Source: Leifsonia sp. TF02-11 | GTDB taxonomy: Bacteria > Actinomycetota > Actinomycetes > Actinomycetales > Microbacteriaceae | DNA length: 64,000 nucleotides | Assembly (NCBI RefSeq): GCF_017565305.1 | Contig: NZ_JAGEKP010000007.1 | Coordinates: forward strand, 248,001 to 312,000 | Direction: 5' to 3' | Program-made: the position numbers and the translations under genes | In this document: one piece after another, positions 25,917 through 34,608 of the stretch | Layout of the letters: each line of letters begins with the position of its first letter | How positions within the stretch are numbered: the first letter of the stretch is position 1 | Notes under the pieces: generated by a model | Databases searched by the model: none | Told to the model about the DNA's origin: nothing | Seen by the model: the letters and a program-made list of their open reading frames with translations, nothing else

Positions 25917-27278
25917 TCAGCCGGCCGTCACCGTGAACCACACCCCGTAGACGCCGCCCGCGCACATGATGCCGGTGGCGATCCAGCCGAGGAACTGCGA
26001 CAGCGCGCGATTGCGGTACCGGTGCATGATCCGCCTGTCGCGGGCGATGAGCATCATGATGACCAGGAACGGTCCGGCCGCGATGCCGTTGACGACGGCC
26101 GAGAGCACCAGCAGCTGGATCGGGTTGTTCACGAAGATCGCCAGTACCGTGCCGGCGATGATGCCGACGCCGAGGAGGATGTAGAACACCGGTGCTTTGC
26201 GAGGGCTGTCGTCGAAGCCCCACTGTTTGCCCAGAAGCGCAGCCATCCCGGATGCGCCGGATGCTGCGAGCACGGGGACGGCGAGGATGCCCGACCCGAT
26301 GAACCCGATCGCGAAGAAGATCCCGGCGTAGGTCCCCGCGATGGGCTCGAGCGCCCTGGCGGCGTCCGCGGCGCTCGTCACCGTCTTGTGGTGCGCCCCG
26401 AGGGTGGCTGCCGTGGCGGCGATGATGGCGAACATCACCAGCACGCTGAAGACCATCCCGGTGAAGACGTCGACCCGACCGCCGAGCTGGCGGCGTTTCG
26501 CCGCCGCCCGACTGCGCTCGGAGAGGGGCTGAGCCTTGCCGTCCGCGCGCAGCTCCTCCCCCTCCATCTCCTCGATCCGCTCCTGGGACTGCCAGAAGAA
26601 CATGTACGGGCTGATCGAGGTGCCGAAGACCCCCACGGCGAGCCCGAGGTAGGCCGGACTGAACTGGAAGTGCAGGCCCAGGAGACCCGCGGCCAGCTCC
26701 GGCCAGTTCACCTGGCTCACGAAAAGCACACCGACATAGATCAGCAGGGCGAGACAGAGCCACTTGAAGATGCGCCGGATCCAGTCGTACGAGCCGAAGA
26801 CGAGCGTGACCACGATCCCGGCGCCGGCGACAGCGGACCACAGTGCGGCCGGTCCCGCGTGCAGCAACTCCATGCCCTGGCCCACCGCCATCAGATCGGC
26901 GGAGAGATTGAGACAGTTCGCGACGAGGAGCGCGGCCAGGAGGATCCCGATGGCGATCCGCCATCCCCGGGTGAACTTGCGGCGGATCAGCTTGCCGAGG
27001 CTGTCCCCGGAGGCCAGCGCCATCCGGTCGCACATCTCCTGCACGGCCATCATCAGCGGAAGGACGACCGGTACCGTCCAGAGCATCCCGTAGCCGTAGG
27101 TCGCGCCGGCCTGAGCGTAGGTGGCGACGCCGGAGGGATCGTCGTCGGCGGCGCCGGTGATCAGGCCGGGGCCGAGGACCTTCAGGAAGCGGGCGACAGG
27201 GTTCTTGCGTCCCTCTTCGCCGTTCGTCCGTTTCTCTTGATCGTCACCGCGGGGCGTGGCGGTGGTTCCCGTCACCAT
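25917..27278 (-). CDS. Nramp-family divalent metal transporter with variant metal motifs
   Basis: This 453-residue protein has about eleven transmembrane helices with the LeuT-like Nramp pattern. Helix 1 carries DDDPSGVATY instead of the classical DPGN. Helix 6 reads GTSISPYMFFWQS instead of the MPH motif whose methionine selects transition metals. Variants of this kind are known in Nramp-related magnesium transporters and in other outlying branches, so manganese or iron uptake should not be assumed. The first 25 residues are a hydrophilic tail. Confidence 0.85.
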   Translation of the reverse strand: MVTGTTATPRGDDQEKRTNGEEGRKNPVARFLKVLGPGLITGAADDDPSGVATYAQAGATYGYGMLWTVPVVLPLMMAVQEMCDRMALASGDSLGKLIRRKFTRGWRIAIGILLAALLVANCLNLSADLMAVGQGMELLHAGPAALWSAVAGAGIVVTLVFGSYDWIRRIFKWLCLALLIYVGVLFVSQVNWPELAAGLLGLHFQFSPAYLGLAVGVFGTSISPYMFFWQSQERIEEMEGEELRADGKAQPLSERSRAAAKRRQLGGRVDVFTGMVFSVLVMFAIIAATAATLGAHHKTVTSAADAARALEPIAGTYAGIFFAIGFIGSGILAVPVLAASGASGMAALLGKQWGFDDSPRKAPVFYILLGVGIIAGTVLAIFVNNPIQLLVLSAVVNGIAAGPFLVIMMLIARDRRIMHRYRNRALSQFLGWIATGIMCAGGVYGVWFTVTAG

Positions 27279-27496
27279 CTCGGACTCCTTCGTCTCCCCG
27301 ACGCTGCTCCGCGGAGCTCTCGCGACCCGTGGAACTGTGCCGCCACGGTAGGCGTGGGCGCGGAGATCCGGCAGGGGCTTGCCTCGATCGTCCGTCGGTG
27401 CACGAACATCGGATGGTCTGCCGGTCTCCTGGCGCCACGGATCCCCGCTCCGCGCAAGGGGTTGAACGTCGCGGCTCGTGGCCGACTGTGAACGTC
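27279..27496. other. 218-base divergent spacer without recognised content
   Basis: This lies between the Nramp-type gene and the acyl-CoA-dehydrogenase-like gene. It is GC-rich, and I see no convincing -35/-10 pair, repeat or structured RNA. It must contain two divergent promoters. Confidence 0.4.
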
Positions 27497-28534
27497 ATGG
27501 ACACGACCCGGGACCGGCGACCCCACCTGGCGATCGGGCTCACTGCCTCCCTCGACGCCTATCTCGATGCTGCGGCGGAGTGCGGAGGCGCCGTCGCACC
27601 GGTACTGGCGGTCCTCCGCTCGACACCTCCGGCCGGCCTGCTGCCGCTGCCGGGGTCGGGGCGGACGGCGGAACGCTTCCGCGGCCTCGCCCGCATCGCC
27701 GCTGTCGACCTGACCGCGGCTCGCGTGATCGAGCCGCACGTGGACGCGGTGACGATCCTCGCCGAGGCGGACGCCCCCGAACCGGAGCAGGGCACCACGT
27801 GGGGAGTGTTCGCCGCCGAGGCGCCCGACACCGTGCTGCTCGCGCACCGGGAGCGGGACCGCTGGGTGCTCAGCGGTCGCAAGCCCTGGTGCTCCCTGGC
27901 CGGTCGGCTCACCAGCGCGCTGGTCACGGCAACGACCCCGGAGGGCGCACGGCGGATGTTCGCCGTGTCGATGGGGGCGCCCGGCGTGACGGTCGAGCCT
28001 GCCCACTGGGTCGCACGCGGCCTCGCCGATGTCGTCAGCGGCCCTGTCGCCTTCGACAGCTCACCGGCTCGCCCCGTGGGCGGCGACGGCTGGTACCTGG
28101 ACCGCCCGGGCTTCCGCTGGGGCGCGATCGGCGTCGCCGCCTGCTGGTGGGGCGGCTGCCTCCCGGTGCTGGACGCGCTCATCGCGTGCACCGTGAAGCG
28201 TCCGGACGACGCGATCCTCGCCGCGCGCACCGGCGAGCTGTACCGTCGTCTCGAGGCCGGTCGGCTGGCGTTGGAGGACGCAGCCGACCGGATCGACGAC
28301 GACCGGGTCGCGGACGCGGCGGTCCTCGCGCACGCCGTCCGCGGCACCGTCGCCGACGCGCTCGTCGCCACCCTCGACGCCGCGCGTGACGTGCTCGGCC
28401 CGACCGCTCTGGCGTTCGACGAGGGCCTCGCGCGCCGCTGCGCCGACCTCGAACTCTACGTGTCCCAGTACCACCGCGGTCGCGACGACGCCTCGTTGGC
28501 TGCTCGTCTGGCAGGAGGGGAACTGCAATGGTGA
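27497..28534 (+). CDS. Acyl-CoA-dehydrogenase-like protein
   Basis: This 345-residue protein has the middle beta-domain (WVLSGRKPWCSLAGRLTSALVTA, then GPVAFDSSPARPVGG) and the C-terminal four-helix domain of acyl-CoA dehydrogenases. It is shorter than the usual 380 residues, and the normal catalytic glutamate segment is not recognisable, so its chemistry may differ. It is the first gene of a three-gene cassette and overlaps the deacetylase/methyltransferase by seven bases. A GTG nine bases upstream is an alternative start. Confidence 0.75.
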   Translation: MDTTRDRRPHLAIGLTASLDAYLDAAAECGGAVAPVLAVLRSTPPAGLLPLPGSGRTAERFRGLARIAAVDLTAARVIEPHVDAVTILAEADAPEPEQGTTWGVFAAEAPDTVLLAHRERDRWVLSGRKPWCSLAGRLTSALVTATTPEGARRMFAVSMGAPGVTVEPAHWVARGLADVVSGPVAFDSSPARPVGGDGWYLDRPGFRWGAIGVAACWWGGCLPVLDALIACTVKRPDDAILAARTGELYRRLEAGRLALEDAADRIDDDRVADAAVLAHAVRGTVADALVATLDAARDVLGPTALAFDEGLARRCADLELYVSQYHRGRDDASLAARLAGGELQW

Positions 28535-29793
28535 CCTTCGATCCGCTCGTCACGACCACCTCGGCGGCCGACTGGGAGGACCCGGACCGCTGGGCGTCCG
28601 TGCCGCTGCGCACCAGGGGATGGCTCGCGGGCTTCACGCGGATCGTCGTGTTCTCGGCGCACCCGGACGACGAGACGCTCGGCGTGGGAGGCCTGCTCGT
28701 CGTCGCAGGCGAGCTCGGAATCGACATCTCGGTGGTCGTCGCGACGAGCGAATGCGACGAACGCCTGGTCGAACTGACCTCGGCCCTGTCGCGGCTCGGC
28801 ACCACCATCGACCTGACGGTGCTCGGCTTGACCGACGGGCGCCTCAAGCACGAAGCGGGTCTCCTCCGCGACGGGATCGACCTCGCTCTCGCCTCCCGCC
28901 GAAGCGATACGACCCTGGTGCTGGCGCCCTGGCCCGGTGACCGGCACGGCGATCACCGCACGCTCGGCCGCGAGGTCGCCGCCGCCTGCGCGGTGCACGG
29001 CGACACCCTCCTGCTCTACCCGATCTGGCTCTGGCAGTGGGGTTCGCCGGACGATCTGCCCTGGTCGCGGGTCAGCGAGGTCGAGCTCAGTGCCGCGGCG
29101 CGTGAGCGCAAACGGGTCGCGCTCGCAGCGTTCGCCAGCCAGCTGCACACCGCCGCGAATCCGCACGGCGTACTCACGAGCGCGTTCGTGCAGCGGGCCG
29201 TTCACGGCAGGGAGGTGCTGTTCGAGCCGGAGGAGACCGCGGCCGGCGACCATTTCGAAGCGCTGCATCGCACCAGCGCGGACCCGTGGTCGGTGCGCAC
29301 CCGCTGGTACGAGCGCCGCAAGCGCGCACTCACCTGCGCCGCGCTTCCGAGGGAGAGATACGCGCGCGGCTTCGAGATCGGCTGCTCCAACGGGGAGATG
29401 TCCGCGCTCCTGGCGGAACGATGCGACACGCTGCTGTGCGTCGACAGCGCACCGACCGCCGTCGCGCTCGCGTCGGAGCGGACCGCGGGGCTCGCCGACG
29501 TCGTCGTGCAGCGCATGCGCGTCCCCGGCGAGTGGCCGGAGGGACGATTCGACCTCGTCGTCGTCTCCGAGGTCGCCTACTATCTCGCCACCGACCAGTG
29601 GGCGGACACGATCGATCGCATCCTCGGTTCGCTCACCGAGGGCGGCCAGGTGGTGCTGTGCCACTGGACGGGGCACGCCGACGACTTCGCCCAGTCCGGC
29701 TGGGACGCGCACGCCGAGTTCGCCACCCGCTCCGGACTGCGCGTGCTGGTCCAGCACCACGACGAGGACTTCCTCCTGGAGGTCTTCGGGTGA
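28528..29793 (+). CDS. Fused PIG-L deacetylase and SAM-dependent methyltransferase
   Basis: This 421-residue protein combines two enzymes. The N-terminal half is a PIG-L/LmbE deacetylase with the zinc motif AHPDDE at residues 44-49 and GDRHGDHR. The C-terminal half (from about residue 260) is a methyltransferase of the NodS-like group (FEIGCSNGEMSALLAERC, then EVAYYL). PIG-L enzymes remove acetyl groups from N-acetylglucosamine derivatives. A methyl group could then be added to the freed amine or a nearby hydroxyl (inference). It is coupled to genes on both sides. Confidence 0.87.
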   Translation: MVTFDPLVTTTSAADWEDPDRWASVPLRTRGWLAGFTRIVVFSAHPDDETLGVGGLLVVAGELGIDISVVVATSECDERLVELTSALSRLGTTIDLTVLGLTDGRLKHEAGLLRDGIDLALASRRSDTTLVLAPWPGDRHGDHRTLGREVAAACAVHGDTLLLYPIWLWQWGSPDDLPWSRVSEVELSAAARERKRVALAAFASQLHTAANPHGVLTSAFVQRAVHGREVLFEPEETAAGDHFEALHRTSADPWSVRTRWYERRKRALTCAALPRERYARGFEIGCSNGEMSALLAERCDTLLCVDSAPTAVALASERTAGLADVVVQRMRVPGEWPEGRFDLVVVSEVAYYLATDQWADTIDRILGSLTEGGQVVLCHWTGHADDFAQSGWDAHAEFATRSGLRVLVQHHDEDFLLEVFG

Positions 29794-30464
29794 CGGTCGA
29801 GCACATCCTCATCGCCGTGCCCGCACGCGACGAGGAGGCCACGCTCGCAGAATGCCTCCGCTCGATCGAGGCCGCCCGCCGCGCGATCGAGGTCCCGTCG
29901 TCCGTCGTCGTGGTGCTGGATTCGTGCACGGACGCGTCGGCGGACATCGTGCGCGGCTTCGACGGCGTCCTGGCGATCGACCGTGACCACGGCAACGTCG
30001 GCCGCAGTCGCCACGACGCCGTCCTCACCGGGCTGGCGGCCGTCGAGGCAGCACCGTCGTGCACCTGGATCGCGTTCACGGACGCCGACAGCTCCGTGCC
30101 ACGGCACTGGCTGCGGGAGCACCTCAGGGCGGCGCGCGCCGGCGACGCGTACGTGGGCGCGGTCGTTCCGCGATTGGCCGACCTGGACGAGGCTCGGCGG
30201 CAGGCGTGGCAGCTGACCCATCCACCCGGCGCGACACTCGGCCACGTGCACGGCGCCAACCTCGGGCTGCGGGCCGCCGCCTACCTTCGGGTCGGTGGCT
30301 TCCTCCCGCTCTACGTCGGCGAAGACGTGGACCTGGTCTCCCGGCTCCGCGCCGCCCGCGCCGCCATCGTGGAGAGCGAGCACCATCCCGTCACCACCTC
30401 GAGCCGTCTGGTCGGCCGCGCGCCGCGGGGTTACGCGGCGTACCTCGAGGGGCTCACGACGTGA
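29790..30464 (+). CDS. Family 2 glycosyltransferase
   Basis: This 224-residue GT-A fold enzyme begins VEHILIAVPARDEEATLAECLRS and has the nucleotide-sugar/metal site FTDADSSV and a later GEDVDLVSRL acidic motif. It is short, with no membrane helices, so it probably glycosylates a soluble or membrane-surface acceptor. GTG 29790 overlaps the previous stop (GTGA). With the two upstream genes it forms a cassette that may assemble a modified amino-sugar conjugate; the product is unknown. Confidence 0.85.
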   Translation: MTVEHILIAVPARDEEATLAECLRSIEAARRAIEVPSSVVVVLDSCTDASADIVRGFDGVLAIDRDHGNVGRSRHDAVLTGLAAVEAAPSCTWIAFTDADSSVPRHWLREHLRAARAGDAYVGAVVPRLADLDEARRQAWQLTHPPGATLGHVHGANLGLRAAAYLRVGGFLPLYVGEDVDLVSRLRAARAAIVESEHHPVTTSSRLVGRAPRGYAAYLEGLTT

Positions 30465-30532
30465 GCGGCATGTCGTCGCTCGTCACGCCATCCGTTTCGC
30501 AGCGACCGGAGCCGCGATAGTACGATGCGGAC

Positions 30533-31270
30533 GTGCCAGCAGTCGAACGAGAGCCCAACACGTCGCGCCGTGGTTTCGGCGGCCACGCGAACTCTCTGCG
30601 GAGCGAGCTCACGCAGTTGCTCCTCGAGCTGGACCTGCGGCCCGGCGACCCGATCCCGTCGGAGAACACGCTGATCGAGCGGCTGAACGTGAGCCGCGGA
30701 TCGCTGCGGGAGGCGCTGAAGACCCTGCAGGCGCAGGGCATCCTGGAGGCGCGGCACGGCTCCGGCACGTTCGTGAGCCGGTTGTCGTTCGAGGGATTCG
30801 CCGACGGCCTGATCTTCCACAGCCGGCTGTCCGGCGAAGGCGCTGTCCGCACGGCGACGGAGCTCGCCGATCTGCGGCAGATCCTGGAGACCGAGCTCAT
30901 TCAGCGCGTGGCTGTGAACGGAGCCAGCGAGCCGGTCGTCGTCCGTCTCGGGCAGATCGTCGACGAGATGGGCCGCCGTGCCGAGGCTGACGAGTCCCTC
31001 GACGACCTCGACCGGGAGTTCCACGCCAAGCTCTACTCCGATCTCGACCTGCCGTTGATGGGTCAGCTCCTCGAGGCGTTCTGGTTGGCCCTCGCCTGGG
31101 CCAAGCCGATGCCGGCCGCATCGCAGGACGAGACGGACGCGGTGGAGCGTCATCGCGCGATTGTGGAGGCGGTGGTCTCGCGAGACCCTGCTGCTGCTGC
31201 GGAGGCGATGCGCCAGCACTTCGCCAACACCCAGCGGTGGATCAGCGGGTCCGGCGACCCGGCCCTTTGA
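30533..31270 (+). CDS. FadR-type GntR transcriptional regulator
   Basis: This 245-residue protein has an N-terminal winged helix-turn-helix (DPIPSENTLIERLNVSRGSLREALKTLQAQGILEARHG) and a C-terminal all-helical FCD ligand domain with the histidine/aspartate metal pattern (DREFHAKLY, RHRAIVEAV, MRQHFANT). It starts at GTG 30533. The promoter of the downstream E2-E1 operon begins inside its stop codon and has a TAGACGTCTA palindrome near +1, so it probably represses that operon. Confidence 0.9.
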   Translation: MPAVEREPNTSRRGFGGHANSLRSELTQLLLELDLRPGDPIPSENTLIERLNVSRGSLREALKTLQAQGILEARHGSGTFVSRLSFEGFADGLIFHSRLSGEGAVRTATELADLRQILETELIQRVAVNGASEPVVVRLGQIVDEMGRRAEADESLDDLDREFHAKLYSDLDLPLMGQLLEAFWLALAWAKPMPAASQDETDAVERHRAIVEAVVSRDPAAAAEAMRQHFANTQRWISGSGDPAL

Positions 31271-31315
31271 CATCGCGGGAGAGGGCCCACTATGCTCCAA
31301 CTTGTTAGACGTCTA
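31267..31315 (+). promoter_or_regulatory. Promoter and FadR-type operator of the E2-E1 operon
   Basis: TTGACA (31267-31272) overlaps the stop codon of the FadR-type gene. TATGCT (31291-31296) follows after 18 bases. The exact palindrome TAGACGTCTA (31306-31315) covers the start of the transcript and would block it when bound. Confidence 0.65.
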
Positions 31316-31340
31316 GTCACTCAGCCCAATGGAGGAGCGA

Positions 31341-32552
31341 ATGCAAGAGATCTATGTCCCGGCACTCGGGATGGCGAGTGACACGGTCTACCTCGCGGAG
31401 TGGCTCAAGCAGCCCGGCGACCGCATCGAAGCGGGGGACGAGATCGCGCAGATCGAGACCGACAAGGCAGAGATGTCGATCGAGGCCCCTGACGGCGGCA
31501 CGCTCGGCCGTCACCGGTTCCCCGACGCCACCGAGGTGCCGTCGGGCGCGACCATCGCGGTCCTCCTCGCCGAAGGGGAGTCGGAGGAGGCCGACGACGC
31601 CGCTCCCGTTGCGGCGCCCGCCGCGACGGCAGAGGCGGTGCCGGCCCCCGCGGCGCAGGAGGCGGTTGCGCGGCCGCGCGATGAGGCCGGCCCGCTGACG
31701 CGATCGGACCGCGCACGCCTCGAGTCCGGTGAGCTCGAGCCCTATCGGGCGAGTCCGCACCTCCGGGCCGACCTGCTCGCCCAGCGATCGGCGCCGAGCG
31801 CAGCGCCGGCTCCCGAGCCGAGCGCCACGCCGACTGCCGGGTCGACCGCAGCGCCAACCGCCGCGCAGGCGACTGCCGGCCCGGTACCGCCCGCCGAGCC
31901 CGCGTCCACCCGCGACCGGGGCGGCGACCGGCACCGCGCCGCCGTGGCCGCAGCCGTCTCGCGTTCCTGGGCCGAGATCCCGCACTTCGCCGTCGAACGC
32001 GAGGTGCGTGTCGAGCGGCTGGACGAGGTGCTCGCCGGCTACCGCGCCGTTCACCGGCACGTGACATTCACCGATCTCGTCGTCAAGGCCTTCGCGCTCG
32101 CACTCATCGAGACCGTCGGCACCTCGGAGATCGACCTCGGCCTGGCGGTCGCGACCGATCGCGGCGTGGCCATCCCCGTCCTGCGCGATGTCGCACGCCG
32201 AGACGTTCTCGGCATCGCCGACAGCCGCCGCGCCGCGATCGAGCGCAGCAAGGCCGCGCGCCTCGACCCGGACGACGCGGTCGAGCCGATCTGCACGGTC
32301 TCGAACCTCGGCGCCTATGGGGTCGACAGCTTCACCGGAATCGTGCCGGTCGGGCAGAAGGGGATCCTCACCGTGGGGTCCGCGGGCCTCCGACCGGTCG
32401 TCGAGAACGGCGAGCTTGCGGTCGGGCGGGCCATGACCGTCACGCTCAACGTCGACCACCGGCACTGGGACGGCCAGCACGCGGCGGAGATGCTGTCCCG
32501 CTTCGCCGCCATCGCCGGCAACCCGCTCCTGCTCACCTCATTCGGCCGATGA
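31341..32552 (+). CDS. Dihydrolipoamide acyltransferase (E2) of a 2-oxoacid dehydrogenase complex
   Basis: This 403-residue protein has an N-terminal lipoyl domain with lipoylated K42 in ETDKAEMSIEAP, a long Ala/Pro linker (residues 80-195) and a C-terminal CAT domain with the active motif DHRHWDG. The usual E3-binding subunit domain is reduced to a short remnant (PYRASPHLRADLLAQR), so binding of E3 may be weak. GGAGG before ATG 31341 is preferred over ATG 31329. It is first in an operon with E1alpha and E1beta. Confidence 0.9.
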   Translation: MQEIYVPALGMASDTVYLAEWLKQPGDRIEAGDEIAQIETDKAEMSIEAPDGGTLGRHRFPDATEVPSGATIAVLLAEGESEEADDAAPVAAPAATAEAVPAPAAQEAVARPRDEAGPLTRSDRARLESGELEPYRASPHLRADLLAQRSAPSAAPAPEPSATPTAGSTAAPTAAQATAGPVPPAEPASTRDRGGDRHRAAVAAAVSRSWAEIPHFAVEREVRVERLDEVLAGYRAVHRHVTFTDLVVKAFALALIETVGTSEIDLGLAVATDRGVAIPVLRDVARRDVLGIADSRRAAIERSKAARLDPDDAVEPICTVSNLGAYGVDSFTGIVPVGQKGILTVGSAGLRPVVENGELAVGRAMTVTLNVDHRHWDGQHAAEMLSRFAAIAGNPLLLTSFGR

Positions 32553-32584
32553 CGGCCGTGACCACCCGTCGAAAGGACATCTCC

Positions 32585-33634
32585 GTGACCCTGACCCAGA
32601 CGACACCGAGCGTCGGCGACGTCGCAGACGACGACCTGCGCAGCTGGCTGTCCGACATGCTCCTCATCCGCAGATTCGAGGAGGCCGCGGAGGAGGCCTC
32701 GCTGCGCGGCCTCGTGCCGGGAGGGATCCACCCGGCCATCGGCCAGGAGGCGAGCGCCGTGGGCGTCGCTCGGGCGCTCCGGCCCGACGACATCGTCACG
32801 AGTACGCACCGCTCACATCACCACGCTCTCGCGAAGGGCCTCGATCCGGCCGCGGCCATGGCCGAGCTCTTCGGCAAGGAGACCGGCACGATCGGCGGTC
32901 GTGGCGGCTCGATGCACCTCGCCGACTTCGAGAAGGGGCTGTGGGGAGCCAACGCGATCGTGGGAGGGGGGCTCGGGCTCGCGATGGGCTCTGCGCTCGG
33001 TGCGAAACTGCAGGGACTCCCGCGCGTCTCGGTGGGCTACTTCGGCGACGGCGGTGCGAACGTCGGCCGCGTGTGGGAGTTCGTCAACCTGGCTTCCGTC
33101 TGGCAGCTCCCGCTGATCGCGATCTGCGAGAACAACCTCTACGCCGTGGAGACGCCCTCTGCGACGGTGACCGGAGGGACCTCGGTCGCCGACAGGGCCG
33201 CGGGGTTCGGGGTGGCGTCCCGTCAAGTCGACGGCCAGGATGTCGTGGCCGTCTACGAGGCGACCCGCGAGGCCGCGGAGGCGGCACGCGCCGGAGAAGG
33301 AGCCCAGTTCATCGAGGTGCTCACCTATCGCTACCGCGGCCACAACGCCGGCGAGGTCGTGACCTACCGCACCGATGACGAGGTCGAGCTCTGGCGGTCG
33401 TCCAAGGACCCCATCGAGCGCTTCGTCGCCCACCTGACCGACCGTGGTCTCCTCAGCTCCGAGCAGCTGGCCGAGATCGAGAAGAGCGTGGCCGAGACCG
33501 TCGATCACGCGGTGACCTTTGCAGAGGAATCGAAATGGCCGGACCCGTCGAGCGCTGGAGAGAACGTGTCCGAGTGGAACGTGCTCGGCTGGAGCGCGAA
33601 CGGGCGGATCGAGAACGACGGGAGTCAGCGATGA
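32585..33634 (+). CDS. 2-Oxoacid dehydrogenase E1 component, alpha subunit
   Basis: This 349-residue ThDP-binding subunit has the diphosphate/magnesium motif GDGGANVGRVWEFVNLASVW followed by ENNLYA. The phosphorylation-loop region YRYRGHNAGE and STHRSHHHALAKG place it nearest acetoin/pyruvate-type E1alpha. GAAAGGA at 32571-32577 supports GTG 32585. ATG 32549, which overlaps the E2 stop by ATGA, is a reasonable alternative adding 12 residues. It works with the beta subunit encoded next. Confidence 0.88.
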   Translation: MTLTQTTPSVGDVADDDLRSWLSDMLLIRRFEEAAEEASLRGLVPGGIHPAIGQEASAVGVARALRPDDIVTSTHRSHHHALAKGLDPAAAMAELFGKETGTIGGRGGSMHLADFEKGLWGANAIVGGGLGLAMGSALGAKLQGLPRVSVGYFGDGGANVGRVWEFVNLASVWQLPLIAICENNLYAVETPSATVTGGTSVADRAAGFGVASRQVDGQDVVAVYEATREAAEAARAGEGAQFIEVLTYRYRGHNAGEVVTYRTDDEVELWRSSKDPIERFVAHLTDRGLLSSEQLAEIEKSVAETVDHAVTFAEESKWPDPSSAGENVSEWNVLGWSANGRIENDGSQR

Positions 33635-34608
33635 GCCGGCCGATGAGCTATTCCAACGCGTTCCGCGAGGGTGTGCGGGAGGAGATGCTGCTCGACGATC
33701 GCATCTTCATCCTCGGCACCGACCTGTACGAGCGCGGCGGGCATTTCGCGCAGGTGAAGGGTCTCGGCCCCGAGTTCGGACACGAGCGGGTTCGCGATGC
33801 GCCGATCTCGGAGGCGGCCATGGTGGCCGCCGGCGTCGGCGCCGCCGTCAGCGGCTCGCGCCCGCTCATCGATCTGAACTTCGACGACTTCGCCTACGGA
33901 GCGATGGACGAGATCTTCAATCAGGCCGCCAAGCTGCGATACATGTGGGACCGCAACGTCCCGCTGGTGATCCGGGCGACCTCCGGGGTGGCTCTCGGCG
34001 GCGCGCAGCACAACAACAGCATGGAGATGCTCTTCGCGAGCATGCCGGGGCTGGCCGTCGTGTCGCCGTCGACCGCCAGGGATGCGAAGGGCCTGATCAA
34101 GACGGCTCTCCGCTCGCCCGACCCTGTCGTCTTCCTGATGCACAAGAAGCTGACGGGCGTGCGCGGCGCGGTCGGCGGAGACGGGGAGTTCACGCCGATC
34201 GGCGTCGCCGACCTCGTTCGCACCGGAGGCGATGTCACCGTCGTGAGTCACAGCCACGGCATGATCACGGCGACGGAGGCCGCCGACGCGCTCTCCGCAG
34301 CGGGGGTGCAGGTCGACCTGATCGATCTGCGATCCATCTTCCCTCTCGACATCGACACGATCACCGCCTCGGTGCGCCGCACGGGCCGCCTGGTCGTGGT
34401 GGACGAGTCGCCGCACTTCGGCAGCGTGGCCGCGCAGATCGTGACCGAGGTCCAGTCGCGGGCGTTCTGGTACCTCGACGCCCCGATCGTCACCGTCACG
34501 GCGGCGCACGCGCCGATTCCGCACAGCCCGCCGCTGATCGACGCCCTGCTGCCCAGCGTGGACGGGGTCGTCCGCGCGACGCGCCGACTGCTGGAGGAGA
34601 CGGCATGA
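33631..34608 (+). CDS. 2-Oxoacid dehydrogenase E1 component, beta subunit
   Basis: This 325-residue transketolase-like beta subunit has the helix ending DAPISEAAMVAAGVGAA with the ThDP-activating glutamate, then YMWDRNVPLVIRATSG and the C-terminal domain DLRSIFPLD. It begins at ATG 33631 in overlap with the E1alpha stop. The longer reading from 33535 adds only a charged stretch lying inside E1alpha. No E3 gene follows, so E3 must come from elsewhere. Confidence 0.9.
   Translation: MSRPMSYSNAFREGVREEMLLDDRIFILGTDLYERGGHFAQVKGLGPEFGHERVRDAPISEAAMVAAGVGAAVSGSRPLIDLNFDDFAYGAMDEIFNQAAKLRYMWDRNVPLVIRATSGVALGGAQHNNSMEMLFASMPGLAVVSPSTARDAKGLIKTALRSPDPVVFLMHKKLTGVRGAVGGDGEFTPIGVADLVRTGGDVTVVSHSHGMITATEAADALSAAGVQVDLIDLRSIFPLDIDTITASVRRTGRLVVVDESPHFGSVAAQIVTEVQSRAFWYLDAPIVTVTAAHAPIPHSPPLIDALLPSVDGVVRATRRLLEETA

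Noticed and set aside
31341-34608. Housekeeping pyruvate dehydrogenase
   Set aside because: No E3, reduced E3-binding domain, and embedding among sugar-acid catabolic genes under a FadR-type regulator argue for a specialised complex.
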